52,903 nucleotides of DNA, from NCBI GenBank assembly GCA_016936575.1, contig JAFGXQ010000245.1:1-52903 (forward strand). The letters run 5' to 3'. The position numbers were made by a program, and so were the translations under genes. Source of the stretch: Deltaproteobacteria bacterium. Lineage in GTDB: Bacteria > Myxococcota_A > Polyangia > JAAYKL01. Shown piece after piece: positions 9,001 through 17,885 of the stretch; position 1 is the stretch's first letter; every line of letters begins with the position of its first letter. Under the pieces are notes generated by a model. It had not been told where the DNA came from, made no database searches, and worked only from the letters and a program-made list of their open reading frames with translations.

Positions 9001-10230
9001 CTATTGTTGACGTAGCTGTTTTTTTACCCACGTATATGTGTTGTACCGATCGTTCGCATGTGTTGCGATGTAGTTTCGAACCTCGATTTTCTGATTCACG
9101 GCCCGAGCGGCCTTTTTCTGCCGTTCAATCAGAGCGTTGTAATCATCCACCGCTTTGTTGTATTTATCGACAGCCCGTTGCTGCGCCGCGCCGCTTTGGG
9201 CTCTGTTCAGCTCCGATTCGCGTTTTTTTACCACAGCTTCCGCGGATTGGGCCTGCGCCGCGATTTTATCGATTTCTTTTTGGGCTTTTTCAATTTCTGT
9301 TTCCAGTTTCTTTTTGGTGTCGACAAGAAAGAGAATCGTTTTCGCCGCTTTGTATTTCTTTTTTCCTTTCCCGATTTTCTGCACCACGGGAGTGGTATGG
9401 AGTTGAACATTGGCCCGATCACTGAACGGGAACCCCACCATGGAGGGTGAAGTGGTTTCGACATACGCGTATCCGGTTCCCCGATATTCCATGGCGTCGG
9501 CTTTGATTCCCACGGCCATGTGGTTTTCGTCGTTGAAATTCAGGGTTGCGGTACCGTATCCGCTTCGGGAGAGCAAGGACACGAGCAGCCGACTCTTGTC
9601 GTCACAGTCGCCCTCCTGATCGGCGAAGGTTTCCACCGGGAAACGGGCTTCGGCGTCATCCTGCTCGTCATATTTGATGTACTGAACAAAAGAGATAAAC
9701 AATTCCACTGTGCGGTCGTCGTCGAGTTTTTGTTTTTTTGCGATATCGACCAAGGTACCGTGCAGTTCATTTAGAAACGACTCCTGCGCCGGGTCGGTGA
9801 TGAACGCCATGTTATACCGTTCGCGCCAGTCGGCATCACCTTCACCAGCCTTCGCCACTGCAAATTTATATGCGTTCCGTGCGCCTTGTAACAACGCCTC
9901 CGATACGCGAAGAGTAAACGATACCTGTTGCCCTTCAAATTCAAATTTCGCGGTTACCTTTTGGGTTCCGTTTTCGTCGGCATCCATTCTGATTTTCGGG
10001 TACGAGCCCCGTTCGGTTTCGCCGGCAGAGGAGGAGGAGGTTTCGGCGGTTTCAGGAGACGCACTGTTGCGATCGAACGATGAATCGGGCGCGAGTCCGG
10101 CGGACGCGGCATCGGCGGCCGTGCGGCTTTCGGTAGTTGCACATCCTGAGAGCAGCGCAACCGACAACAGAAGCGGCGCTATTCGAATCGGGTGTTGTAT
10201 CAGCGTTGAAAGAAGATATTGGTGTTTCAT
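9001..10230 (-). CDS. Lipoprotein with transglutaminase-like domain and coiled coil
   Basis: 409 residues. A signal peptide ends in LLSGC (lipidated Cys30), followed by a Ser/Ala-rich linker to about residue 75 and a beta-rich domain. A transglutaminase-like core has Cys209 in GDCDDKS, His237 in NHMAVG and Glu258 in YVETT, the Cys-His-acid order of the fold. Residues 305-400 form a long Lys/Glu/Gln coiled coil, beginning DTKKKLETEIEKAQKEIDKI. The ATG at 10230 has AGAGGA six bases upstream; the longer frame to 10272 has no support. Likely surface or periplasmic; whether it crosslinks or cleaves protein is unknown. Divergent from the 10391 operon. Confidence 0.8.
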   Translation of the reverse strand: MKHQYLLSTLIQHPIRIAPLLLSVALLSGCATTESRTAADAASAGLAPDSSFDRNSASPETAETSSSSAGETERGSYPKIRMDADENGTQKVTAKFEFEGQQVSFTLRVSEALLQGARNAYKFAVAKAGEGDADWRERYNMAFITDPAQESFLNELHGTLVDIAKKQKLDDDRTVELFISFVQYIKYDEQDDAEARFPVETFADQEGDCDDKSRLLVSLLSRSGYGTATLNFNDENHMAVGIKADAMEYRGTGYAYVETTSPSMVGFPFSDRANVQLHTTPVVQKIGKGKKKYKAAKTILFLVDTKKKLETEIEKAQKEIDKIAAQAQSAEAVVKKRESELNRAQSGAAQQRAVDKYNKAVDDYNALIERQKKAARAVNQKIEVRNYIATHANDRYNTYTWVKKQLRQQ

Positions 10231-10390
10231 GAGTCCTCTGTAAATCGGGTTGCATTCACTGTACCGCAACAATTATAGGGTTGAACGTTTGAAATGCAAA
10301 ACCGATCAGATAAATTGCAATCTCCGTAGCGTCTCCGGGGGATTTTGTGTACTGTCATTTCACTTTTCGAATCATTTTGTCGAGGTACAT

Positions 10391-11029
10391 ATGGAATATT
10401 TGAATTTGGTCGACCGATTGCAGACGATTCCCAATATCGCGAAGAGCGCGGTGGGGGTTATGCTCCGGCATGCCGATAGAGAACCGATTGTCGCTGGAAA
10501 GGATGCTCATTTGGCCCAGTTGACCGATGCCGGACGCGCATCGGCGCATCGCCTGGGACGTGAGTTGCAGTTGTATCCCCTTGCCGGCGTGTATTCAAGT
10601 GTCATTGAGCGATGTGTCGATACCGGCAAACACCTGTTGGCTGGAGCTGAAATAGATGACGTAGTGATTCCCGATGCTACGTTGTCAAGCGGCTATATTG
10701 AAAATTGGGAGATTGCCAAAATTGAATTTGCACGGCGGGATCCCTCACGGATTATATTAGATTATCTGAGTGGCGAACAGATTTCCGGATTCGGCAGCAT
10801 CGCGGACGGCAGCCGACGAATGCTGCAGTTCATGCGGGAGCGGATGGAGGTCGGAAAGCTGTCCCTGTTTGTAACGCACGATGCACTGGCTATGCCGTTT
10901 ATGCAGCATTTTCTCGGAGAACAGTTTTCCGAGGAAAAGTGGTTTCCGGTATTGGGTGCAATCATTGTTACGGCCAATGCAAGCGGTGTTTTTGTAAACG
11001 GTCGTTGCATCGATGGAGAAGGGCAATGA
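10391..11029 (+). CDS. Histidine phosphatase family protein
   Basis: 212 residues of the phosphoglycerate-mutase-like histidine phosphatase superfamily. The phospho-His motif is LRHADRE (H27, where R-H-G is usual). R74 occurs in SSVIERCVDT, matching the SPLxRaxxTA motif, and the second catalytic His is H163 in VTHD. Substrate unknown. The ATG at 10391 follows GAGG by five bases; the longer frame from 10250 is rejected. The stop overlaps the next start (ATGA at 11026-11029), so it is translationally coupled to the RDHSWG-motif gene and the PEP-synthase-like gene, which suggests the phosphatase acts on a product or intermediate of that phosphotransferase. Confidence 0.85.
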   Translation: MEYLNLVDRLQTIPNIAKSAVGVMLRHADREPIVAGKDAHLAQLTDAGRASAHRLGRELQLYPLAGVYSSVIERCVDTGKHLLAGAEIDDVVIPDATLSSGYIENWEIAKIEFARRDPSRIILDYLSGEQISGFGSIADGSRRMLQFMRERMEVGKLSLFVTHDALAMPFMQHFLGEQFSEEKWFPVLGAIIVTANASGVFVNGRCIDGEGQ

Positions 11030-12144
11030 GTCAATCGGTATTGTACCCTCGAGGGGGTGGATATGTAAAAAACTGGTTGGCGGCAAAGCTGGTATCTCTG
11101 GGGCGTCGTCGATTGGATGCGGCTGCCGATTTGGCGAAAATCAATGAGCGCATTCCCGCATCATTCGAACAGATAGGGGAGCATTACAATGATTCGTTCG
11201 TGTTTCAGGGGGCCGCAAAGACCGGTGAAATGTTCATGTCGCGATTGGGATTTCGGAGCGGTGGACGCGCGGAGCCCTGGGTGCTGATTGAAATGGACGG
11301 CAGAAAATACGTCAATGCCGAACCCCGGCTGATGCTTGCTGCCGACGATGAGAAAACCATTTCTGCCGGAGGGCTCATATACGAATATCTCGATGCGGAT
11401 GACCAGTGGCAAATTTCATTTGACGGGCCCCTTATTTGTGATGAGGAGGTGATTCCGGTAACCGTTTCGTTGCGATATGTGCCCAAGTCTGCGATGTATC
11501 TGTCGAGCGTGCATATGGATGCGACATCTACCGGAAAAGCGATGGCCGAAATGCCGTGGAGTCGGGATTATTTCAAAAAGCTGCGTTCAGAACATCAGGT
11601 GCGCATTGAGCAGGGCGCGAGTCTTTATGGGGAAATCATCATCGGCGGTGAGCGGCGAGAGGTAACATTTCGCGGATTTCGCGATCATTCGTGGGGAAAG
11701 CGGAACTGGACGTTTATTCGCAGATACATCTGGAACATTTTTTCGCTGAACCAGCCGCTAATGATCGACGGTGTGCCGTTTGAGTATATCTGTTTCACCA
11801 CGGTCGACTACAGCAGCAGTTTTTCTCATCTGGTTTCCGGGTGGATTGCCGGTCCTTCTGAAGTGCGAGCCATTGCGGCGTCTTCGAATATGCACGAATT
11901 GTGCACGGACGGTGTTATTCCCGGCGAATACACCGTTGTCTTTCAGCCGTCCGGTGGAGAACCGTTCGAGGTGAAGGTCACCCGCAGCCCGGTGAATCAT
12001 TCATGGATGATGCAGGACGGCGATTTTGAGGTGAACGAAGCCTATTGCCGGATTTCACTGAATGGCATTTCGGGGCAGGGAATGAGCGAGTTCGGCTTTT
12101 CAAGAGCGTCGGGAATTTCCCGTCCGGTATTCGGGGGGCGTTGA
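11026..12144 (+). CDS. RDHSWG-motif protein (DUF7064-like), partner of the phosphotransferase
   Basis: 372 residues, predicted soluble and beta-rich. It has the diagnostic FRDHSWGKRNW motif (residues 218-228). From memory this motif marks a module found as the N-terminal half of metazoan proteins annotated as phosphoenolpyruvate synthase-like, and in bacterial hydroxyneurosporene-synthase-like (CrtC/lipocalin-type) proteins. Biochemical role unknown; binding of a hydrophobic or sugar-like acceptor for phosphoryl transfer is a hypothesis. It starts with ATG overlapping the phosphatase stop and ends in TGATG shared with the PEP-synthase-like gene, an arrangement typical of genes whose products work together. 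The family name should be checked by profile search. Confidence 0.7.
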   Translation: MSQSVLYPRGGGYVKNWLAAKLVSLGRRRLDAAADLAKINERIPASFEQIGEHYNDSFVFQGAAKTGEMFMSRLGFRSGGRAEPWVLIEMDGRKYVNAEPRLMLAADDEKTISAGGLIYEYLDADDQWQISFDGPLICDEEVIPVTVSLRYVPKSAMYLSSVHMDATSTGKAMAEMPWSRDYFKKLRSEHQVRIEQGASLYGEIIIGGERREVTFRGFRDHSWGKRNWTFIRRYIWNIFSLNQPLMIDGVPFEYICFTTVDYSSSFSHLVSGWIAGPSEVRAIAASSNMHELCTDGVIPGEYTVVFQPSGGEPFEVKVTRSPVNHSWMMQDGDFEVNEAYCRISLNGISGQGMSEFGFSRASGISRPVFGGR

Positions 12145-14009
12145 TGCGAGGCGAAAGCCCCACGTCCGTCGGGGGGATTATTCGTCTTCAAGACGCCGCA
12201 GGCGGCCGCGATGGCGGTAAAGCGGCCGGTCTGGCCAAACTGCTAGCGCTGGGGTTGCGGGTTCCCGCCGGATTCTGTGTGGATGAATCGTGGGCCGGGT
12301 ATCGTAACGAAATCAATCAAGCCTACCAGTCGCTACATTGTGACGCGGTGGCGGTCCGATCTTCTGCATCGCTGGAAGACGGCGCAGATCATTCGGCCGC
12401 GGGTCAGTTTGAGTCAGTGCTGCGTGTGTCTGGGACGGACGCGTTGTTTGCGGCTATTGAACAGTGCGTTTCGTCATTGTCGAGCGACAGGGTTTATTCA
12501 TACTTTGGGCGAGTTCAGAACGCTGATACCGCGCAGGCGAAGATGACCGTTATTGTGCAGCGGATGGTCCAGGCAAAGATCTCGGGGGTGTTGTTTACGG
12601 TGGAACCGCAGAGTGCGCGCGGTGAGTCAAATGCCTGTGTGGTGGAGGCATGCCCGGGGGACGGGGAGCAGCTGGTTTCCGGGCAGGTGCAGGCGGTACA
12701 ATATTTGGTAGACCGAGAAACCGGCGAATTGCTGTCGGATGCGCAAGCTGGTTCACTGCTGACCCCTGCGCAGCTTGGGCAGTTGGTGGGGGAGGCGCTT
12801 CGCGCGGAAGCAGCGTTTGGAAAGCCGCTTGATTTGGAGTGGGCAATTGACGATGGCGGCGATTTGTTCTGGCTGCAGGCCCGCCCGATTACTACACTGT
12901 TTGTGGTGGGCGCCAATGAGCTGGATGACCCCTTCGATGCAACCCAGTCGTTTTTCACCCGGGCCAATATCGGCGAGATGATGCCCGGCGCAACGACACC
13001 GTTGACGACCGACGTGTTCGGCGAAGCATTGAATTGCGGTTTTTTCGGGTTGTACGGTTCCTGCGGCGCGTTGCCGAAACCCCGCTCCGAATGTCGCTTT
13101 GTGGTTTCTTTTTACAGTCATCTGTTCATTGACCTGGTGATGCTGTCGGCAATCGTGGGTCGCGTGGCGGGCACCTCTCAGGAAGCGCTCGAAGTGAGTA
13201 TGTTCGGACGAGAGTTGTCGGAGAAACCGCCGGTGGAATGGATTCATCCCGTGTATCGCGGTATCCATTTCATACAGTACATCGGCTATGTGCTGGGGTA
13301 CAAAAAGGCGATTCGGAAATTGGAAAAGCTGAGGGATACGGTTCACGTCGCGGAGCACGGCAACGCGGCGTCGCTGTATGCGGCAATCACCGATTTTCGG
13401 GAGGTGTACAATCGGGTGACCACACTGCATATGCAGGTAAGTTCGTTTTCAGGGGCGTTGAACGGGGCGCTGCGCGAAATATTACGCCGGGGCGGGTTGT
13501 CAAATGACGAGCAGATGGCGGTCATCGCTTCGCTGCTGCTTCATATTGAAGGCATTGAGAGTGCGGAAATCATCACGTCGCTTGAACAAATTGCGGCGGT
13601 GGCCAAAGCGGAATTGATCGATATTCATACCCAAACCCAATTTGTGACATGGCTTACTTCTGAATCCGCGGATACGCGGTCCCCTGGGCTGTTCGCTGAT
13701 TTTTTGCAAAAAAACGGTCATCGATGTGTGCGGGAGGCGGAGTTGTTCGAAACCGAATGGAAGGACGACATTCACGAATTGGCATTCAATTTGTGGAACA
13801 TGGTGAATACGAAAGTAGATCGTCATCGCCCCTCTGTGGATGCGAACGCGTGGAAACGAACGGTATCACGGGTATGTGATGACCACCCGAAGGTAAATCG
13901 TCGCGCCTTGCGCATGGTTGCGAAGCGGGCGAGAGATGCGGTTCGGCATCGGGAGTACACCAAGTCTATTCTTATACAAATGACCAGTCGATTGCGTCAT
14001 GCGTATTGA
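12144..14009 (+). CDS. PEP-synthase/rifampicin-phosphotransferase-like protein, part before the in-frame TGA
   Basis: 621 residues up to the TGA at 14007-14009. Residues 1-250 form a complete PEP/pyruvate-binding ATP-grasp domain: GGKAAGLAKLLALGLRVPAG (24-43), AVRSSASLEDG (70-80), QRMVQAKISGVLFTVEPQ, and LEWAIDDGGDLFWLQARPIT. A long helical central region follows, as in YvkC or Rph proteins. The frame stops at TGA, but the next codons in the same frame (CGA CTG GGG CAT CAG) continue the family sequence straight into the swivelling-His domain. A complete family member would therefore span 12144-14564. The ATG at 12144 is part of TGATG with the upstream stop. Confidence 0.85.
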   Translation: MRGESPTSVGGIIRLQDAAGGRDGGKAAGLAKLLALGLRVPAGFCVDESWAGYRNEINQAYQSLHCDAVAVRSSASLEDGADHSAAGQFESVLRVSGTDALFAAIEQCVSSLSSDRVYSYFGRVQNADTAQAKMTVIVQRMVQAKISGVLFTVEPQSARGESNACVVEACPGDGEQLVSGQVQAVQYLVDRETGELLSDAQAGSLLTPAQLGQLVGEALRAEAAFGKPLDLEWAIDDGGDLFWLQARPITTLFVVGANELDDPFDATQSFFTRANIGEMMPGATTPLTTDVFGEALNCGFFGLYGSCGALPKPRSECRFVVSFYSHLFIDLVMLSAIVGRVAGTSQEALEVSMFGRELSEKPPVEWIHPVYRGIHFIQYIGYVLGYKKAIRKLEKLRDTVHVAEHGNAASLYAAITDFREVYNRVTTLHMQVSSFSGALNGALREILRRGGLSNDEQMAVIASLLLHIEGIESAEIITSLEQIAAVAKAELIDIHTQTQFVTWLTSESADTRSPGLFADFLQKNGHRCVREAELFETEWKDDIHELAFNLWNMVNTKVDRHRPSVDANAWKRTVSRVCDDHPKVNRRALRMVAKRARDAVRHREYTKSILIQMTSRLRHAY

Positions 14010-14033
14010 CGACTGGGGCATCAGCTGGAAGCG

Positions 14034-14564
14034 GTGCGAAAATTGCCCGCCGTGGAGAGTGTGTTTTTCTGTTTGCATCGGGAACTCGGCGAATTGATCT
14101 CGGGGGATGCGGCCGTGAGTGCTATTGCCGAAAAATCGGTTGCGCGAAAGCATTGGTACGAGGTTCACAGCGATTTGCGGTTTGCTGATTTCTGTCGCGG
14201 AAAGCCGATTCCCCAGCAGCCGTCAGCGGATTCATCTTTGTCAGATTGCTACGAAGGCCTTGCGGTGAGCCCCGGAAAAATTACCGCGCCGATTCGCGTG
14301 GTGCACACCAGGGAAGATGCGCGCAAACTGTGCGAAGGCGAAATTATGTGTGCCCGGTTTACCGATGTGGGGTGGACGCCGTACTACGGAATTATTGGCG
14401 GCCTGATCACAGAAATCGGTTCCTCGCTGTCGCATGGTGCGGTGGTTGCCCGTGAATACCGGTTGCCGCTGGTTTCGAGTATCGAAGGCGCCACGCAGAT
14501 ATTCAGGGATGGTGATGTTGTGGAGCTAGACGGGGTCCGGGGCGTGGTTCGCCGCGTCGGGTAA
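14034..14564 (+). pseudogene. C-terminal swivelling-His domain of the interrupted PEP-synthase-like gene
   Basis: Same frame as the upstream gene, separated only by the TGA at 14007-14009; the open frame resumes at 14010 and the first usable start is GTG at 14034. It encodes the PEP-utilising mobile domain with the phosphocarrier His in SSLSHGAVVAREYRLPLV (H134 counted from the GTG) and the closing GDVVELDGVRG motif. All catalytic elements look intact, so decay has not progressed. Possibilities are a recent nonsense mutation, a sequencing error, TGA readthrough, or separate translation from GTG (no clear ribosome binding site). The His domain is required for phosphoryl transfer in this family, so the first part alone should not complete the reaction. 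Confidence 0.6.
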
Positions 14565-14598
14565 AAATCATACGGTATGTGGGAAGAAGAGAGTGGGG

Positions 14599-15453
14599 TT
14601 ACTCGGCAACGGTCTGGAAACAGCTGATAGATGTGGTGATTTTGAAGTTTGAATATGTGGGTTGACGCTCGGCGTGGAATACGTCGAGTGTATATTTGCG
14701 GTTTTCTTCCAGTCCCAGGTCATCCATGTCGATGGTGCCTTCTTCCACACCGTGAATACCACCGAGATCCAGCGCCAGTCTGTCGTCTACAAATACCCAT
14801 ACGTCGTCATCGCCGCGGAAAGTGAACACCTGGCCCGGTTTGTACTGGAAGATGGTGTGAATCTCGGTAGTGAACAGATAATTGTGGTTGGTTGCGCCGT
14901 CATCGCCGGGATCGGGGTCGTCGTTGTCGAGGGGGAAGAAAAGTGCGGTTTCGTAGGTGAAGTAACCTTCCTGTTCCTCATCTTCCACCAGTTCCAGCTC
15001 CACGTTGATGGAGTCGCGACCGTCGTCGTACCAGTCATTGAAACTGTCCTCATCGTCAATCATATCGACATCATCACAAGTTTTGCTGCTGTCGCCCGGG
15101 GTTCCGCTCGAACTGCGAAATACCGGCTTCTTATCTGAATTGAGTTCGTCGTCCACCAACCCGCGTGTGGTGGTGTTGCAGGTCAGGGAACCGCCTTCGT
15201 AAAAATCGGGGTGGTTCGCATTAAAGTCGCGAACAACTGCGGGAAGCACGCCTCTACAGGGACTGTCTGCGTTTTCGATATCGGCATCGCCGTCGGCATC
15301 GCCGTCGGAGTCGCCGTCGGAGTCGCCGTCGGAATCGCCATCGCCATCGCTGTCTCCATCACCGGTACCGGGCATGGTATTATCGGTGGAACTGCTACAG
15401 CCGACAGCAGTCGTTAAAAACAGGCAAATGAGTAATAAAAGCAATTTTTTCAT
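14599..15453 (-). CDS. Fibro-slime domain lipoprotein with Asp/Ser/Gly repeat linker
   Basis: 284 residues. Signal peptide with lipobox AVGC (Cys19), then a Gly-Asp-Ser-Asp repeat linker (about 30-60) encoded by tandem GAC/TCC-type codons, then a fibro-slime domain. Signature stretches include NANHPDFYEGG, ETALFFPLDNDDP, GDDDVWVFVDDRLALDLGG and LDVFHAERQPTYSNF. The domain is known from Dictyostelium prespore/cellulose-binding proteins and from exported bacterial proteins; it resembles a PA14-like sheet and often binds carbohydrate. The ATG at 15453 follows AAGGAG by six bases. Predicted surface-exposed adhesin or matrix component; ligand unknown. The linker type is shared with lipoproteins at 19243, 48137, 49006 and 51942. 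Confidence 0.88.
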   Translation of the reverse strand: MKKLLLLLICLFLTTAVGCSSSTDNTMPGTGDGDSDGDGDSDGDSDGDSDGDADGDADIENADSPCRGVLPAVVRDFNANHPDFYEGGSLTCNTTTRGLVDDELNSDKKPVFRSSSGTPGDSSKTCDDVDMIDDEDSFNDWYDDGRDSINVELELVEDEEQEGYFTYETALFFPLDNDDPDPGDDGATNHNYLFTTEIHTIFQYKPGQVFTFRGDDDVWVFVDDRLALDLGGIHGVEEGTIDMDDLGLEENRKYTLDVFHAERQPTYSNFKITTSISCFQTVAE

Positions 15454-15574
15454 GTGTGTCTCCTTAAATCTTCAAGTAAAGAGTGCGTTTTTTTCAAACA
15501 TAATAACATAGTTGTAATCCTTAAATGCAATAAAGTGAGTATGGCAAATATTGCATTTCATCAGGTTAGTTGAT

Positions 15575-16249
15575 TTATAGGCTATTTTTTACGGCGCTCC
15601 AAGAGATTACTGAGTGTTTTCTATTGTTTTCCAGCATATCGAGATATTCATTTTTCGAGATCAATTCTCCACCCAGCGCTTCTACCACCGGCGTAGTCAT
15701 CTGAGTGTCTATCCAATGAACACCGGCGCGGTGCAGTGTTCGTACGAGGGCCACCAGAGCCGCTTTCGACGCATCCGGCATGGTGTGAAACATGGATTCC
15801 CCACTGAATGTGTTGTTTACGTATACGCCGTAGACTCCTCCAACCAGTTTTCCCTCGTGGAAGGCCTCCACGCTATGCGCGAAGCCCTCCCGGTGAAGTC
15901 GTTTATAGGCTTGCTTCATCGCGGAGGTAATCCACGTGCCCGCCTGTCCGGGACGAGGTGCGGTCCGGCAGTGCTCAATGACTTGATCAAACACGGTATC
16001 TATTTGAATTTCGAAAATATTTTTATTTAGCGTTCGACGTAGCGACCTGGAAATATGCAGATTGTCATGGCGAAGGATGCCCCGTGGATTCGGAAAGAAC
16101 CAGAGCATCGGCAAGTCGTCGTCTTCAGGCCATGGGAATACGCCGGACTTGTACGCGTCCAGAAGTGTTTCCGTATCAAGCTCGCCGCCGATGGCGACCA
16201 GGTCTTCTGGAAGGCCGAATTCTTCCGGATGATCAATCGGTTGAGGCAA
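15575..16249 (-). CDS. aat: Leucyl/phenylalanyl-tRNA--protein transferase
   Basis: Transfers Leu or Phe from tRNA to proteins with N-terminal Arg or Lys, marking them for ClpAP degradation. 224 residues, the normal size. Family motifs are clear: LVAIGGELDTETLLDAYKSG, GVFPWPE, WFFPNPRGI, TWIT followed by AYKRLHREG, HSVEAF, LVGGVYGV, FSGESMFH, DTQM. The start is TTG at 16249, seven bases after AGGAG; no ATG lies near the conserved N-terminus. Divergent from the citrate synthase gene. Confidence 0.95.
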   Translation of the reverse strand: MPQPIDHPEEFGLPEDLVAIGGELDTETLLDAYKSGVFPWPEDDDLPMLWFFPNPRGILRHDNLHISRSLRRTLNKNIFEIQIDTVFDQVIEHCRTAPRPGQAGTWITSAMKQAYKRLHREGFAHSVEAFHEGKLVGGVYGVYVNNTFSGESMFHTMPDASKAALVALVRTLHRAGVHWIDTQMTTPVVEALGGELISKNEYLDMLENNRKHSVISWSAVKNSL

Positions 16250-16408
16250 AACAATCTCCTGTATAATTCACCGGGTTGCCATCTCTTTGTAACCGTTTTG
16301 GGCGAAGATTCGAATTTCTTCTGCCATTTTTTTTTGAATTTTGGTATGCTGGGCGTTCGCACATTTTATTTCGAAATCCAGCACCATTCATACACAGGAG
16401 GTTTGGCC

Positions 16409-17833
16409 ATGACGTTAAAAACGGAAGATTTATTAAAAGTGATACACTCGGCCGGAGTGCAGGCCGCAGCGGATACCGGAAATGAACCGGAGCCGGAACT
16501 GACACAGCCGATTTCCTGGCCGATCACAAGTACAGTAGGTCCGGGGCTGGAAGGCGCAATTGCCTGCGAGAGTAAGGTCGGATACGTGAACGGTGCAAAA
16601 GGGTGGCTTGTGTATCGCGGGTACGATATTTTTGAATTGTGCGCCAATGCCACGTATGAGGAAGTATGCTACCTGTTGCTGCACGGAGAATTGCCCACCG
16701 AAGCCCAGCTGTATGCATTTAAGAAGAAATTGGCCAGTTATCGGTACGTAAACGGTACGTTACGAGTGCTGATGGGGTTTCCGGTCGAAAAAATGAATCC
16801 CATGGCCGCATTGCGCTTGGGCACCAATCTGCTCCGTCAGGAATTCAGTTTTATCGATATTGATATTCCCGGTGACGATATGGGGTTTGATGAAATTATC
16901 GCCATGGATGATGATTCCTTCGCGATGGAGACTCCGCCCCTTGGAGAAAAGCAGGCCACGTATGAATTTCATCAGCAGTCTCGTGCTTCCCACCCCCGAT
17001 GGGGCGATCAGCTTCACGACGCCAAGGGGTACGAAGCGGCATACCATCTGATTGCGGGAATTCCCACCCTTGCCGCGGCGATTTCCAGGGTTCGCCAGGG
17101 GCACATGCCGATTGAACCGGACCCGCATTTATCATTGTCGGCCAACTTTCTGTACATGCTCACCGGATATCAGCCGAGCGAACTGGAGGAGCGAATGATG
17201 GATGTTTGCCTGATTCTTCATGCGGACCACGGAATGAACGCCAGCACGTTTGCGGCGATGGTGGTGGCGTCTACATTGTCGGATGTATATTTTTCGGTGG
17301 GGTCGGGCATCGCGGCGCTGAATGGTCCATTGCACGGGGGAGCGAATGAGCAAGTGCTTAAGATGCTGGAGGAAATCCGATCATTCGGCGATGTGCAGGA
17401 ATGGCTGGACGAACGGTTGATGAATAAGGAAAAAGTGATGGGATTCGGTCATCGGGTGTACAAGGCATACGACCCGAGAGCCCGGGTTCTGGGGCCTCTC
17501 GCGGAGTTGCTAACCGAAAATCACGAAGACGGAAAGTCGCTGCTCAGCATTGCGAAACGGCTGGAGTCTGAGATGATTGACCGTTTCGGGGAGTCGAAAA
17601 AGATTTTCCCCAACGTGGATTTCTATTCGGGCATTGTATACAATTGTTTAGGGATTCCAGCCGACATGTTCACCTCGGTGTTTGCCGTAGCCAGGGTTTC
17701 CGGATGGACTGCCCGCGTACTCGAATATTTGAAAAACAATCGAATTTTCAGGCCCCGCGCAATCTACACCGGCGACTTCGGCAAGACCTACACGCCCATC
17801 GAGCAACGTCAGCGCCGCGATACGATCCAGTAA
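16409..17833 (+). CDS. gltA: Citrate synthase
   Basis: Condenses acetyl-CoA and oxaloacetate to citrate. 474 residues. The catalytic residues are His309 (GPLHGGANE), His348 (GFGHRVYKAYDPRA) and Asp404 (NVDFYSG), with HADHGMNAST at 271-280. There is an N-terminal extension of about 45 residues and an acidic insert (about 150-200) between the usual helices; neither is explained. The ATG at 16409 is preceded by a perfect AGGAGG, which rejects the longer frame from 16055. Closely related 2-methylcitrate synthases cannot be fully excluded, but no propionate genes are near. Confidence 0.93.
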   Translation: MTLKTEDLLKVIHSAGVQAAADTGNEPEPELTQPISWPITSTVGPGLEGAIACESKVGYVNGAKGWLVYRGYDIFELCANATYEEVCYLLLHGELPTEAQLYAFKKKLASYRYVNGTLRVLMGFPVEKMNPMAALRLGTNLLRQEFSFIDIDIPGDDMGFDEIIAMDDDSFAMETPPLGEKQATYEFHQQSRASHPRWGDQLHDAKGYEAAYHLIAGIPTLAAAISRVRQGHMPIEPDPHLSLSANFLYMLTGYQPSELEERMMDVCLILHADHGMNASTFAAMVVASTLSDVYFSVGSGIAALNGPLHGGANEQVLKMLEEIRSFGDVQEWLDERLMNKEKVMGFGHRVYKAYDPRARVLGPLAELLTENHEDGKSLLSIAKRLESEMIDRFGESKKIFPNVDFYSGIVYNCLGIPADMFTSVFAVARVSGWTARVLEYLKNNRIFRPRAIYTGDFGKTYTPIEQRQRRDTIQ

Positions 17834-17885
17834 TCGCAATCCATACGGAATTCGTTCAACAGAGTGGGAGAGAAAAGAAGGACTA

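Noticed and set aside
14007..14009. The in-frame TGA could encode selenocysteine
   Set aside because: It falls in a helical linker region, not at a catalytic Cys, no selenoprotein of this family is known to me, and no clear bacterial SECIS hairpin follows. TGA is used as a normal stop throughout the window.
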